Assembly: GCA_016781775.1 (NCBI GenBank) | Contig: JADDPR010000035.1 | Location: forward strand, 1 to 16,885 | Reading direction: 5' to 3' | Length of the DNA: 16,885 nt | DNA from: Rubrobacter sp. | GTDB lineage: Bacteria; Actinomycetota; Rubrobacteria; Rubrobacterales; Rubrobacteraceae | Shown: positions 7,341 through 14,380 of the stretch, one piece after another | Numbering within the stretch: position 1 is the stretch's first letter | How the letters are laid out: each line of letters begins with the position of its first letter | Made by a program: the position numbers and the translations under genes | Notes under the pieces: model-generated | Told to the model about the DNA's origin: nothing | Database searches by the model: none | What the model saw: the letters and a program-made list of their open reading frames with translations, nothing else

Positions 7341-7979
7341 CTAGGGGTTACGGATCAATATCGCCCGCGCCGGGGCCCCCTCGGAGCCCGCGAGCTTCAG
7401 CGGGAGGCACGCGAGGAAGTAGGGGCCAGGTTCGGCCTCCGAGAGCACCAGGCCCTCCAGGACGACGACGTCCGCCTCCAGCAGGGTGTGGTGCGTGTGA
7501 AACTCCCCGTCTTCGAACGGCTCGACGGAGAGGTAATCGACCCCGACCGTCTCGACCCCGACCTCGACGAGGTACTCGGCAGCCTCGTCGGAGACGGCCA
7601 CGTACCCCTCGTCGAACTCCTCCCGGTCCATGAGGCCAAGGGACGAGTTGCGCGTCTTCAGGAGCACCCGGGCCTCGCCCGCGATCCCGGCCTCCTCCAG
7701 GTCCGCCCGGCGCACGTGCCCGTCGACGTGCGTCAGGTCCACCACCCGGCAGGGCCCGACGCTGCGCCTCAGGTCCAGATCCTCCATCGTCCAGCCGTCG
7801 GGGACGAAGTGCTTGCGGGCGTCAACGTGCGTCCCCGTGTGGGAGTTCAGCTTCCAGGCGCTGACGTTGTTCGGGTCGCCTCCGTCCATCCTCAGGTGCC
7901 ACTCCTGCGAGGGTGGCTCCGTCCCCGGATAGAGCGGCATCCCCGGCCCGATCGTCCGGCTTACGTCCAGAATCTCCAC
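7341..7979 (-). CDS. Cyclase-family (kynurenine formamidase-like) metal-dependent hydrolase
   Basis: The 212-residue protein belongs to the putative-cyclase/kynurenine formamidase-like family (PF04199). The metal-binding signature H-x-G-T-H-x-D-x-x-x-H is visible as HTGTHVDARKH, and other family blocks follow (PGMPLYPGTEPP at the start, KTRNSS, GVDYLSVE and a C-terminal LPLKLAGSEGAPARA). The usual proline after the Asp-Ala pair is replaced by Arg. The frame remains open far upstream, but homology begins at VEILDVSRTI. GTG at 7979-7977, preceded by GAGAGGAAGG, is therefore chosen. Members hydrolyse amides, lactones or cyclic esters using divalent metal. It is followed by a dehydrogenase and an SDR and preceded by the transporter and microprotein, so it may open a lactone taken up by that transporter. 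Substrate unknown. Confidence 0.85.
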   Translation of the reverse strand: MEILDVSRTIGPGMPLYPGTEPPSQEWHLRMDGGDPNNVSAWKLNSHTGTHVDARKHFVPDGWTMEDLDLRRSVGPCRVVDLTHVDGHVRRADLEEAGIAGEARVLLKTRNSSLGLMDREEFDEGYVAVSDEAAEYLVEVGVETVGVDYLSVEPFEDGEFHTHHTLLEADVVVLEGLVLSEAEPGPYFLACLPLKLAGSEGAPARAILIRNP

Positions 7980-8030
7980 TAACCTTCCTCTCTCGAAATC
8001 GGCGCTCCCGCCGCACCGGGAAGTTCCAAG

Positions 8031-8078
8031 GCCTCCATCGTCCCGGACGGGGGCGTCGTGATTGAGCAGAATGGAGGC
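8031..8078. repeat. Inverted repeat in the leader of the cyclase gene
   Basis: GCCTCCAT (8031-8038) and ATGGAGGC (8071-8078) are an exact 8-bp inverted pair with a 32-base loop. Directly inside lies a second dyad, CGTCC-C-GGACG at 8039-8049. It sits about 50-100 bases upstream of the GTG of the cyclase-family gene and could be an operator or an mRNA structure. Confidence 0.4.
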
Positions 8079-8161
8079 GATATTCTCGGTTCTTCGGGTT
8101 CTCGACGACGTGGACCCCGTGCTGCCCCCCTGAGCGGCGCCGGGAGCGGCAAAGACCACAC

Positions 8162-8210
8162 CCCGAGGGGAACTGCAGACCTCGGGCCGCTCTAGTCGAG
8201 CAGCCCGAGG
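8162..8210. repeat. Three-arm alternating hairpin after the transporter/microprotein genes
   Basis: CCCGAGG at 8162-8168, its complement CCTCGGG at 8180-8186 and CCCGAGG again at 8204-8210 form two mutually exclusive stems: 8162-8168 with 8180-8186 (7 bp, 11-base loop) or 8180-8187 with 8203-8210 (8 bp). The stop codon of the microprotein (8194-8192) falls in the loop of the second stem. This could be an intercistronic attenuator or 3'-end stabiliser between the transporter genes and the cyclase gene; there is no U-tract. Confidence 0.45.
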
Positions 8211-8284
8211 AAGTAGGCGATTGCGGTCAGAACGGAGAAGATCAGCAGCGCCACGAGGAGCCGCAGCCAGAGCTGCTTGAGCAT
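8192..8284 (-). CDS. 30-residue single-helix membrane microprotein
   Basis: A complete small gene follows the transporter directly. It begins MLKQLWLRLL, continues as an uninterrupted hydrophobic segment of about 20 residues and ends YFLGLLD. The positively charged N-terminus followed by one transmembrane helix and an acidic C-terminus predicts an inner-membrane protein with its N-terminus inside. The ATG at 8284-8282 is preceded by GAGGAGGAG located just after, and partly touching, the TAG stop of the transporter gene, so the two are translationally coupled. Its position and nature suggest a small subunit or regulator of the transporter, as many single-pass microproteins are. I recognise no named family. 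Confidence rests on the strong ribosome binding site, frame closure and hydrophobic profile. Confidence 0.65.
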   Translation of the reverse strand: MLKQLWLRLLVALLIFSVLTAIAYFLGLLD

Positions 8285-8302
8285 CCCGCCGAATCTCCTC
8301 CT

Positions 8303-9943
8303 CTAGCCCCCCAAGAGGTTGGTCATGAACACGTCGTACACCAGCAAGACCGAGAAGAAGAGGAAGAACACGGCCGTGACGGCCATCACGTACAGCCGCC
8401 AGCCCTTGAGCCTGATGGGTTGCGGCAGGGCCCGGGTGTTGAGCACGATGAGCATCACCGAGTACAGGGCCATGACGACGCCGCCGCCCGAGGCCGAGAT
8501 GATCAGCAGCACGAGCGGCTGTTGGAATCCGGCCAGAAGGATCAACGAGCCGAGGATGGCGATAAGCCACGCGGCAGCGAAGTAGATGCGGCTCTCGGTT
8601 ACCCTCTCACTGCGGCGGAAGTAGCTCACCTTCAACTCGCTGGCGGTAAGCCGGGCGACGTAGTCCATGACGCCCAGGCTGGTCGAGAAGAGGATCACGG
8701 TGCCGGCGATGAGGTAGAAGTACTGGAACCAGGTCCCGATCCGATCGCCGAGGCCTGCGGCCACCCGCTGCAGGAACGTGAAGTCACCCTCCACCCCCGT
8801 CTCCCTACCGAGGGCCGTGAAGGTGAGCACCGAGAGACCGATGAGCGTCAGCACACCGATGATGTAGAAGACGAGGATCTGCTCCTGGTTGGCGACCTTC
8901 CACCATCCCCTCCACCGGCGCATGTTCTCCTCGGTCGTCGGGAAGGTGTACCCGAGGGAGGCCCGAGCCTCCTCTTCGCCGGTGATCGGGGAAACGACCT
9001 TGGGCATGCGTTGCCCCATCGCCAGTCCCTTATCCCGGACGTAGTTGCTCTGAGTAAGGTTGTTGGCGCCGCCGGCCCCGGCGAAGGCTATAGCGCCCAG
9101 GAGCGTGGCGATCCCAAGCTGCCCGAGGAAGCTGGGGAAGTTCGCGACTCCCGACGGGGCCTGCGTGACGATACCCGTCCAGACGCCCAGGTCAGTGGCG
9201 ACGACGATAGCCATCACCAGAAAGACCACGATGACGGCGACCAGCACCATCTGGATCTTCTCTAGAACCTGGTAGACGACCGGAGAGAGTGTCAGCGCGA
9301 GCGCGAAGGCGACGAGGGCTATGGCCGCGAGGACGGGTACCGCCCCCTCGGCGAGACCGAAGACGTAGGACAGCAACGTGGCCCCGCCTGTCGCCCATCC
9401 GGGCCAGGCGTTCGGTAGGATCGCCCCCAACACGAAAATCATGCCCCACGGCTTCCAGAAGCGGGTGAAGCCGGTGACCGCCGTCTCGCCGGTCGCCAGG
9501 GTGTAGCGCTCTATCTCCATGTTGAGGAAGTACTGCATCGTGAACCCGACCATCGCGAGCCACAACAGGCCTATCCCCACCTGCGAGGTGATGTAGGGCC
9601 AGATGATGAGCTCGCCGGACCCGAGCGCGGTGGCGAGGATAATCACGCTCGCCCCCACGATCTTCCTCAGCGACAGGGGCTCCGGCAGGTCCCGCGATTC
9701 TACCCCCGGCAGGTACTTGGTCGGTAGGTTCCAGCCGTCGGCATCCCGTCCCCCGGCGCCCGACCCCGCCTGGTCCCGCTGTTCGCGTAGGTCTCGGCCC
9801 GCTCGCGGCCCATCCCCCTCGGTCCGCATCCCCGCACCCGCATCGCCTTCGTTCAGGCGTACCGCATCCGGGTCGTTGCCGTGCCTCCTGGCATCTCCTG
9901 GCTCCACGGGCCCATCGGCACCCATGCCTCTTTCTCTTCCCAT
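8303..9943 (-). CDS. Nramp-superfamily transporter lacking classical metal-site motifs
   Basis: This 546-residue membrane protein begins with a hydrophilic, probably disordered, Gly/Arg/Asp-rich stretch of about 90 residues. About ten or eleven hydrophobic segments follow, with the overall pattern of Nramp (LeuT-fold) transporters. At the two unwound helices that hold the metal in true Nramps, DPGN is absent from TM1 (segment TALGSGELIIWPYITSQ) and MPH is absent from TM6 (segment FAGAGGANNLTQSNYVRDKG). Proton-coupled Mn/Fe uptake can therefore not be assumed; an organic or other ionic substrate is possible. The ATG at 9943 is chosen because GGAGAG lies nine bases upstream; the frame is open to 10192, and nothing recognisable is encoded there. 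A 30-residue membrane microprotein is coupled downstream, and catabolic enzymes follow. Confidence 0.8.
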   Translation of the reverse strand: MGRERGMGADGPVEPGDARRHGNDPDAVRLNEGDAGAGMRTEGDGPRAGRDLREQRDQAGSGAGGRDADGWNLPTKYLPGVESRDLPEPLSLRKIVGASVIILATALGSGELIIWPYITSQVGIGLLWLAMVGFTMQYFLNMEIERYTLATGETAVTGFTRFWKPWGMIFVLGAILPNAWPGWATGGATLLSYVFGLAEGAVPVLAAIALVAFALALTLSPVVYQVLEKIQMVLVAVIVVFLVMAIVVATDLGVWTGIVTQAPSGVANFPSFLGQLGIATLLGAIAFAGAGGANNLTQSNYVRDKGLAMGQRMPKVVSPITGEEEARASLGYTFPTTEENMRRWRGWWKVANQEQILVFYIIGVLTLIGLSVLTFTALGRETGVEGDFTFLQRVAAGLGDRIGTWFQYFYLIAGTVILFSTSLGVMDYVARLTASELKVSYFRRSERVTESRIYFAAAWLIAILGSLILLAGFQQPLVLLIISASGGGVVMALYSVMLIVLNTRALPQPIRLKGWRLYVMAVTAVFFLFFSVLLVYDVFMTNLLGG

Positions 9944-10177
9944 GCTCTTGTTCTCTCCTTTCCCTCGACGGCTGCTCAGGCCTTCCCCGTAGCCAACCTT
10001 TAAGCCTTCCTCTCTCCTCCCGTAGTGGCTTGCGTAATCCGGTGCGTAGCCCTCCACGAAAGGGCCAGCCTCACCTTGCACGTCACCGCGAGACACCGCG
10101 CCCATACGCGGGAGGGCTTGGTCGAACGACCCCGTCCGACCATCGACGCTCGCCGGGGAGAAACTCTCGACACAGCC

Positions 10178-10229
10178 CGGGAGCCCCTGCAACAGGGCAA
10201 AACCCTCGACGGGAGCCCCGGCAAAACCC
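10178..10229. repeat. Twin repeat in the transporter leader
   Basis: Two words recur in the same order: CGGGAGCCCC at 10178-10187 and 10210-10219, and GGCAAAACCC at 10196-10205 and 10220-10229. Read on the minus strand, the leader offers alternative folds. CGGGAG from just upstream pairs with CTCCCG of the first copy, CCCTG-TTG-CAGGG forms a tight hairpin, and AGGG-TTTTG-CCCT competes with it. The arrangement suggests a cis-acting RNA or a protein-binding tandem site for the transporter gene. It does not match any riboswitch consensus I know. Confidence 0.5.
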
Positions 10230-10390
10230 CCTCCCGAAATGTTTATTTTTCTTCGTAATATCCACCGGTTTCCGTATTTCCTGAGTTAGAGTTCCTTTTC
10301 CCCGCCCGCAGTATAAGCACCGCCAAAAAAGCAAGTCAAGTTCCATAAACGTGTCAGAACCGTCCATGACCGCGAGTTTTTTGACTGATT

Positions 10391-10420
10391 TTGCGCGGAA
10401 CTGGAGCCTGATGGTACGCT
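10391..10420 (+). promoter_or_regulatory. Tentative promoter of the deoR-led operon
   Basis: TTGCGC (10391-10396) and the extended -10 box TG-G-TACGCT (10412-10420) are separated by 18 bp and lie about 35 bases upstream of the regulator start. Both boxes are imperfect; assignment is by spacing and position only. Confidence 0.3.
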
Positions 10421-10456
10421 GAGGACGAGAAGTAGAAATTGTCACAAGAGGTATGC

Positions 10457-11245
10457 GTGCGTAAGGGTGAGGCAGAGAAGAAGATACCCGCGCAGCGGCG
10501 AGCCGAGATCAGGGACCTTTTGAACCGTCGTGGGGCGGCGTCCATGGCGCAGATTGCTTCGTCTTTGGGCGTCTCGGTCTCGACGGTACGCCGGGACCTC
10601 GCCGAGCTGGAGAAGGAGGGGTCGATCCGGCGCTCCCACGGCGGGGCCGCCATAGTGGAGCACACGACCCTCGAGTTCCGTTTCAAGGACCGGCGCCGGC
10701 ACCACCGCGCGGAGAAGACGAGGATCGGCGAGTACGCCGTAACGCTGCTGGAGGTGGGACAGAGCGTGATCTTTGATTCATCCTCCACGGTGCTTTGTGC
10801 CGCAGAGGCGTTGAGGCATCGGCTGCTCGAGGTCACGGCAGTAACCAACGACGTGAACGTGGCCTCGGTACTCGCAGAGGTACCGAACGTAAGCGTGGTT
10901 GTACCGGGAGGTGAGATCCGGGAAGGGTCGTTCACCCTGCTCGGCCCCCTGCTCAGGAACTTCCTCGAAGGCTTGCACGTTGACGTGGCGTTTCTCGGGG
11001 CGCACGCGATCTCCGGCGACGCGCTGAGCGAATCTAGCCTCTCGGTCGTCGAGGCCAAGCGGGCGATGATCGGGGCGGCCCGGCGGGTGGTGCTGCTCGC
11101 CGACCACAGCAAGTTCCGCCCCCCCGCGTTCTTCGAGGTGGCCCGGGCGGGGGTCATCCACGACCTCATCACCGACGACGCGACCCCCGAGAAAGCCCTG
11201 GAGGCGATGGATGCTCGGGGCGGGCTGCGCGTACACGTAGTTTGA
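10457..11245 (+). CDS. DeoR-family transcriptional regulator
   Basis: This is a 262-residue repressor-type protein. Its N-terminal winged helix-turn-helix (QRRAEIRDLLNRRG, then SMAQIASSLGVSVSTVRRDL and IRRSHGGA) is the DeoR signature. The C-terminal sugar-phosphate sensing domain has the conserved blocks DSSSTV, TNDVNVA, VVPGGEIREG, FLGAHAI and LLADHSKF. DeoR proteins usually respond to a phosphorylated sugar or sugar-acid intermediate of the pathway they control, here plausibly a product of the acid-sugar kinase. GTG at 10457 is chosen because AGAGG lies five bases upstream; a TTG at 10439 would add six residues and is a real alternative. It heads the plus-strand operon and faces the divergent transporter operon, so it may control both. 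The third SDR follows after 22 bp. Confidence 0.9.
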   Translation: MRKGEAEKKIPAQRRAEIRDLLNRRGAASMAQIASSLGVSVSTVRRDLAELEKEGSIRRSHGGAAIVEHTTLEFRFKDRRRHHRAEKTRIGEYAVTLLEVGQSVIFDSSSTVLCAAEALRHRLLEVTAVTNDVNVASVLAEVPNVSVVVPGGEIREGSFTLLGPLLRNFLEGLHVDVAFLGAHAISGDALSESSLSVVEAKRAMIGAARRVVLLADHSKFRPPAFFEVARAGVIHDLITDDATPEKALEAMDARGGLRVHVV

Positions 11246-11267
11246 AACTTTTCAGGGAGGAGGCGTT

Positions 11268-12041
11268 TTGGCAGAAGCTGGCGCAGGGGGTCTCGGGAGG
11301 CTGCGGGGGAAGGCCGCGGTCGTCACCGGGGCGGCGAAGGGGATAGGACGGGCGACGGCGGAGCTCTTCGCCCGCGAGGGCGCGAGCCTCGTCGTCACGG
11401 ACGTGGACGAGGAGGGGCTCTCGGGGCTCGGAGCAGAGCTGGAGAGCGCGGGGACGCCCGTCGCGACCGTCGTCGGGGACGTCTCGGACCCGGGGGACGC
11501 GCGGGGCATGATCCGGGCCTCCGTCGAACGCTTCGGGAAGATCGACGTGCTCGTCGCGAACGCCGGGGTCATCCCGCTCAACAACGTAGTCGACGCGACC
11601 CCGGAGGACTGGGACCACGTGATGGCCGTCGACGGCCGGGGGATGTTCCTCACGTGCAAGTACGCTATCGAGGCGATGCTGGAGGGCGGGGCGGGCGGCT
11701 CCATCGTCTGCCTCTCGTCCATCTCCGGTCTCGCCGGCCAGAAGGACCAGTCCACCTACGGCCCGGCGAAGTTCGTCGCCTCCGGGCTTACCAAGCACCT
11801 CGCCGTGGAGTGGGCGGACAGGGGCATCAGGGTCAACGCCGTCGCCCCCGGCACCATAGCGACCGAGGCCGTCGCCGCCCTCCCGGAGAGCTACAAGGCC
11901 CCGATGAAGGAGGCCCACCCCGTCAAGCGACTCGGCGAACCCTCCGAGGTGGCGTCCGCCATCCTCTTTCTCGCCTCCGACGAGGCGTCGTTCGTGACGG
12001 GCGCGATCCTCCCGGTCGACGGGGGCTACCTGGCACAGTGA
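11268..12041 (+). CDS. SDR-family oxidoreductase (257 aa)
   Basis: This is a typical 3-oxoacyl-reductase-like or sugar dehydrogenase-like SDR. TGAAKGIG is the nucleotide-binding motif, TDVD follows beta-2 and favours NAD(H), VANAG is the NNAG equivalent, LSSIS carries the catalytic serine and YGPAK the Tyr/Lys pair. It ends in the usual PVDGGYLAQ. The start is TTG at 11268 with GGGAGGAGG five to six bases upstream; no better start exists nearby. It lies between the DeoR gene and the kinase gene. A role as a dehydrogenase or epimerising reductase on a four-carbon sugar acid or its precursor is likely, but the exact substrate cannot be deduced. The spacer to the kinase gene carries a repeat element. 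Confidence 0.9.
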   Translation: MAEAGAGGLGRLRGKAAVVTGAAKGIGRATAELFAREGASLVVTDVDEEGLSGLGAELESAGTPVATVVGDVSDPGDARGMIRASVERFGKIDVLVANAGVIPLNNVVDATPEDWDHVMAVDGRGMFLTCKYAIEAMLEGGAGGSIVCLSSISGLAGQKDQSTYGPAKFVASGLTKHLAVEWADRGIRVNAVAPGTIATEAVAALPESYKAPMKEAHPVKRLGEPSEVASAILFLASDEASFVTGAILPVDGGYLAQ

Positions 12042-12047
12042 GAGCCC

Positions 12048-12199
12048 TCGGCCATCAGCTTTCGGCGGCCGGTAAGGGCGTTTGGCGCCCGAACGTCCAA
12101 CGACAATGTTCCTCCGTGCAGGAAACTCTTCGTTACGGCGGGTTGTTGCTCTCCCGTCGGGAACTAGGCTGAGAGCTGACGGCTGAATGCTGATCGCTG
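12048..12199. repeat. Heptad-repeat element with inverted ends
   Basis: At the right end four consecutive heptamers of form GCTGANN (GCTGAGA, GCTGACG, GCTGAAT, GCTGATC; 12168-12195) are followed by a partial fifth. At the left end (12048-12066) the minus strand reads GCCGAAA, GCTGATG, GCCGA, the same pattern inverted. Over 19 bases the arms differ only by four transitions. As RNA they pair with three G-U wobbles and one A-C mismatch, around a loop of about 100 bases. The kinase ATG (12187) lies within the third heptamer, so the element extends into the coding sequence. It resembles dispersed intergenic repeat families of bacteria. Confidence 0.55.
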
Positions 12200-13374
12200 T
12201 AATAGCGGACGATCTGACGGGGGCGGCGGACACCGGCGTGCAGCTCGTCCGCGCAGGCTACCGGACCGCCGTCGCCTTCCGTGGCTCCCCTCTGCCGCCC
12301 GACGGGGATATGGACGCCGTCGCGGTCGAGACGGACTCGCGGTCGATGCCGGCGGGCTTCGCCGCCAGGAGGGTCGTAGAAGCGGCGCACGCCGTGCGGG
12401 GTGCGGACGTCGTCTACAAAAAGATCGACTCGACCCTTCGCGGGCCGGTGGCCGCCGAACTCTCCGCCGCGCTCGGTGCCACGGGGCGCGAGAAGGCTAT
12501 TGTGGCGCCCGCTTTTCCGGCGGCCGGGCGCACCACAAAGGACGGCGTACAGACCGTCCGCGGGGTCCCCGTTCACGAAACCGAGGCGCGTAACGACCCG
12601 CGCACACCCGTGCGCGAGGGGCACCTCCCTACCCTGCTCGAGGAGGTGGGACCCGTCGCTTCTCTGGGCGTTGACGCACTCGGGGACAGGGGCGCGGTCC
12701 GCCGGGCGCTCGCAGGCGCCCGGTGCGTCGTCGCGGATGTGGAGGACGAGGCGGACCTGGAGGCGCTGGTGCGGGCGGTGCCGGACCCTTCGGCGGTACT
12801 CTGGACGGGCTCGGCGGGGCTCGCCCTCGCCTTCGGCAGGGTGTACCCGGGGCCGCGCGCGGACGGGGCCTCCCGCGCCCACCGGCCCGCCCGTTGCGTG
12901 CTGGTCGTCGTCGGTTCGTTGAGCGGGGCGTCCCGGGGGCAACTCCGGCGGCTAGCCGAGGAGCATGGGGCAGTGCCGGTGCCGGTCGATCGGCCCGGGG
13001 CGATGGAGGAGGCGGTGTGCGCGGCACGGGAGATGCTTCGGGAGGGACGGCACGCGGCAGTGTACTCGCCGGAGGACCGGGGAGGGGCCGATGCCGGGGC
13101 GGTCGTGGAGGCGCTCGCCGGGGTCGTGAAGCGGCTCTCCGAGGAGGGGCTCTTCGACGCGCTGGTCCTGACGGGTGGTGATACCGCCGTCGGCGTGGCC
13201 CGGAGGCTCGGGGCCTCCGGGATACGTCTGCTTGGGGAGGTTGGGGCGGGCATTCCGGTGGGGACTCTGGTCGGCCCGCGTCCGTACACCGTCGTCACCA
13301 AGGCCGGCGGGTTCGGGGAAGATGGTACGCTCGTGAACGTTCTACAGGCGCTTTCGCGCTGCGGAGAGGATTGA
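12187..13374 (+). CDS. Four-carbon acid sugar kinase (DUF1537 family)
   Basis: This 395-residue kinase of the DUF1537 (OtnK/DtnK) family phosphorylates the terminal hydroxyl of threonate or erythronate with ATP. The N-terminal substrate domain opens with the family signature IADDLTGAADTG and has YKKIDSTLRGP near residues 77-87. The C-terminal nucleotide domain shows VVVGSLSG, LTGGDTAVG and KAGGFGEDG. Length and block order are normal. The ATG is fixed by the family N-terminus even though it has no clear ribosome binding site and sits inside a heptad repeat. PdxA2 follows after six bases. A DUF1537 kinase next to PdxA-like dehydrogenase is the established D-threonate/D-erythronate catabolic pair giving dihydroxyacetone phosphate. 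The name DtnK or DenK cannot be chosen from sequence alone. Confidence 0.9.
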   Translation: MLIAVIADDLTGAADTGVQLVRAGYRTAVAFRGSPLPPDGDMDAVAVETDSRSMPAGFAARRVVEAAHAVRGADVVYKKIDSTLRGPVAAELSAALGATGREKAIVAPAFPAAGRTTKDGVQTVRGVPVHETEARNDPRTPVREGHLPTLLEEVGPVASLGVDALGDRGAVRRALAGARCVVADVEDEADLEALVRAVPDPSAVLWTGSAGLALAFGRVYPGPRADGASRAHRPARCVLVVVGSLSGASRGQLRRLAEEHGAVPVPVDRPGAMEEAVCAAREMLREGRHAAVYSPEDRGGADAGAVVEALAGVVKRLSEEGLFDALVLTGGDTAVGVARRLGASGIRLLGEVGAGIPVGTLVGPRPYTVVTKAGGFGEDGTLVNVLQALSRCGED

Positions 13375-13380
13375 ATCCAT

Positions 13381-14376
13381 ATGACGCCACCCCTCGTAGC
13401 GGTCACCATGGGAGACCCCGCCGGAGTCGGGCCCGAGATCGTCGCGAAGACCTTCGCGGACGAGGGCTTCCGCGCGGAGAACCGCGCCCTCCTCGTTGGG
13501 GATCGGGGGATGATGGAGCGGGCGATCTCGCTTCTGGGGCTCCCACTGAGTGTGAACAGGATCTCGGACCCGGAGGAGGCCCGTTTTCGGGAGGGGGAGA
13601 TCGACGTCGTCGCGGCGAGCGAGCTTCCGGAGGACCTTCCTTTCGGCGAGCTCGACGCGCGGGCCGGAGACGCGGCGTTCCGGTACGTCGAGAGGGCGAT
13701 AGCGCTGGCGAGCGGCGGTCGCGTGGCGGCGATCGCGACCGCGCCCTTGAACAAGGAGGCGATGCACCTCGCGGGGCACCGCTACCCGGGGCACACCGAG
13801 ATCCTGGCCGAGCTTACCGCTACGGAGAACTACGCCATGATGCTCGTCACCCCCGAGCTCAAGGTCATCCACGTCTCGACGCACGTCGCCCTGAAGGAGG
13901 CGGTGGAGCGAGCGACGACGGAGCGCGAGCTCGCCGTGATCCGGCTCGCCCACGCCTCGCTGCGCAAGCTGGGCGTGGAGCGCCCGCGGGTCGCCGTCGC
14001 CGGATTGAACCCGCACGCCGGCGAGAATGGGCTCTTCGGGACGGAGGACGCCGAACGCATAAGGCCCGCCGTCGAGGAGGCGGTGGACGAGGGCATAGAA
14101 GCGACCGGCCCCTGGCCCCCGGACACGGTGATGATGCGCGCCCGCCGGGGCGAGTTCGACATCGTCGTCGTCCAGTACCACGACCAGGGGCACATCCCGG
14201 TGAAGCTCATGGGCTTCGACACCGGGGTGAACGTCACCGTCGGCCTCCCGTTCTTCCGGACGAGCGTGGATCACGGGACGGCCTTCGACATCGCGGGCAC
14301 CGGCAAGGCCGACCACAGGAGCATGCGCGCCGCCCTCGACCTCGCCCGCAGCCTCGCCGAAGCCGAGGAGGGCTAG
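13381..14376 (+). CDS. pdxA2: 4-phospho-D-threonate / 4-phospho-D-erythronate dehydrogenase (PdxA2 type)
   Basis: A 331-residue member of the PdxA family. MGDPAGVGPEI lies near residues 10-20, the metal-binding histidines fall at His168 (STHVAL), His212 (NPHAGE) and His267 (YHDQGH), and the C-terminus contains GLPFFRTSVDHGTAFDIAG. These histidines coincide closely with His166, His211 and His266 of E. coli PdxA. Family enzymes oxidise the C3 hydroxyl with NAD+ and decarboxylate the product. In the catabolic PdxA2 branch this turns 4-phospho-D-threonate or -erythronate into dihydroxyacetone phosphate and CO2. The neighbouring DUF1537 kinase supports this over vitamin B6 synthesis. The ribosome binding site GGAGAGG lies across the end of the kinase gene. 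Confidence 0.88.
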   Translation: MTPPLVAVTMGDPAGVGPEIVAKTFADEGFRAENRALLVGDRGMMERAISLLGLPLSVNRISDPEEARFREGEIDVVAASELPEDLPFGELDARAGDAAFRYVERAIALASGGRVAAIATAPLNKEAMHLAGHRYPGHTEILAELTATENYAMMLVTPELKVIHVSTHVALKEAVERATTERELAVIRLAHASLRKLGVERPRVAVAGLNPHAGENGLFGTEDAERIRPAVEEAVDEGIEATGPWPPDTVMMRARRGEFDIVVVQYHDQGHIPVKLMGFDTGVNVTVGLPFFRTSVDHGTAFDIAGTGKADHRSMRAALDLARSLAEAEEG

Positions 14377-14380
14377 GGGC

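Larger units (their letters stand above)
9944..10456. other. Divergent control region between transporter and deoR-family genes
   Basis: About 510 bp without a convincing gene separate the minus-strand transporter from the plus-strand DeoR regulator. The part from 10235 to 10440 is clearly AT-richer and presumably holds both promoters. The transporter side (9944-10230) is GC-rich and would be a long structured leader containing the twin repeat at 10178-10229. The six-base word AGTTCC occurs at 10290-10295 and 10339-10344 and inverted at 10397-10402, which could be regulator half-sites but may be chance. Confidence 0.55.

Noticed and set aside
7979..8038. A 19-codon leader peptide (MEALELPG...) ending in a TAGTG overlap with the cyclase start
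   Set aside because: The overlap is suggestive, but its ATG has no credible ribosome binding site and the peptide shows no feature of known leaders.
7980..8570. Long N-terminal extension of the cyclase through the microprotein and transporter region
   Set aside because: It runs in another phase over clearly coding transporter sequence, and cyclase similarity starts only at the GTG at 7979.
9944..10192. Longer transporter starting at 10192
   Set aside because: The added 83 residues are low-complexity and unlike any transporter N-terminus; the ATG at 9943 has a well-spaced GGAGAG. The region fits an mRNA leader better.
10178..10229. c-di-GMP (GEMM) riboswitch suggested by GGGCAAAACCC
   Set aside because: Only a short word resembles the consensus; it is on the plus strand away from a suitable gene start, and the rest of the GEMM architecture is missing.
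10290..10402. AGTTCC/GGAACT words as DeoR operators
   Set aside because: Six-base matches with irregular spacing are too weak to separate from chance; mentioned only in the region note.
13381..14376. Vitamin B6 biosynthetic PdxA
   Set aside because: The residues are shared with true PdxA, but direct coupling to a DUF1537 kinase and a DeoR-led catabolic operon fits PdxA2 better.
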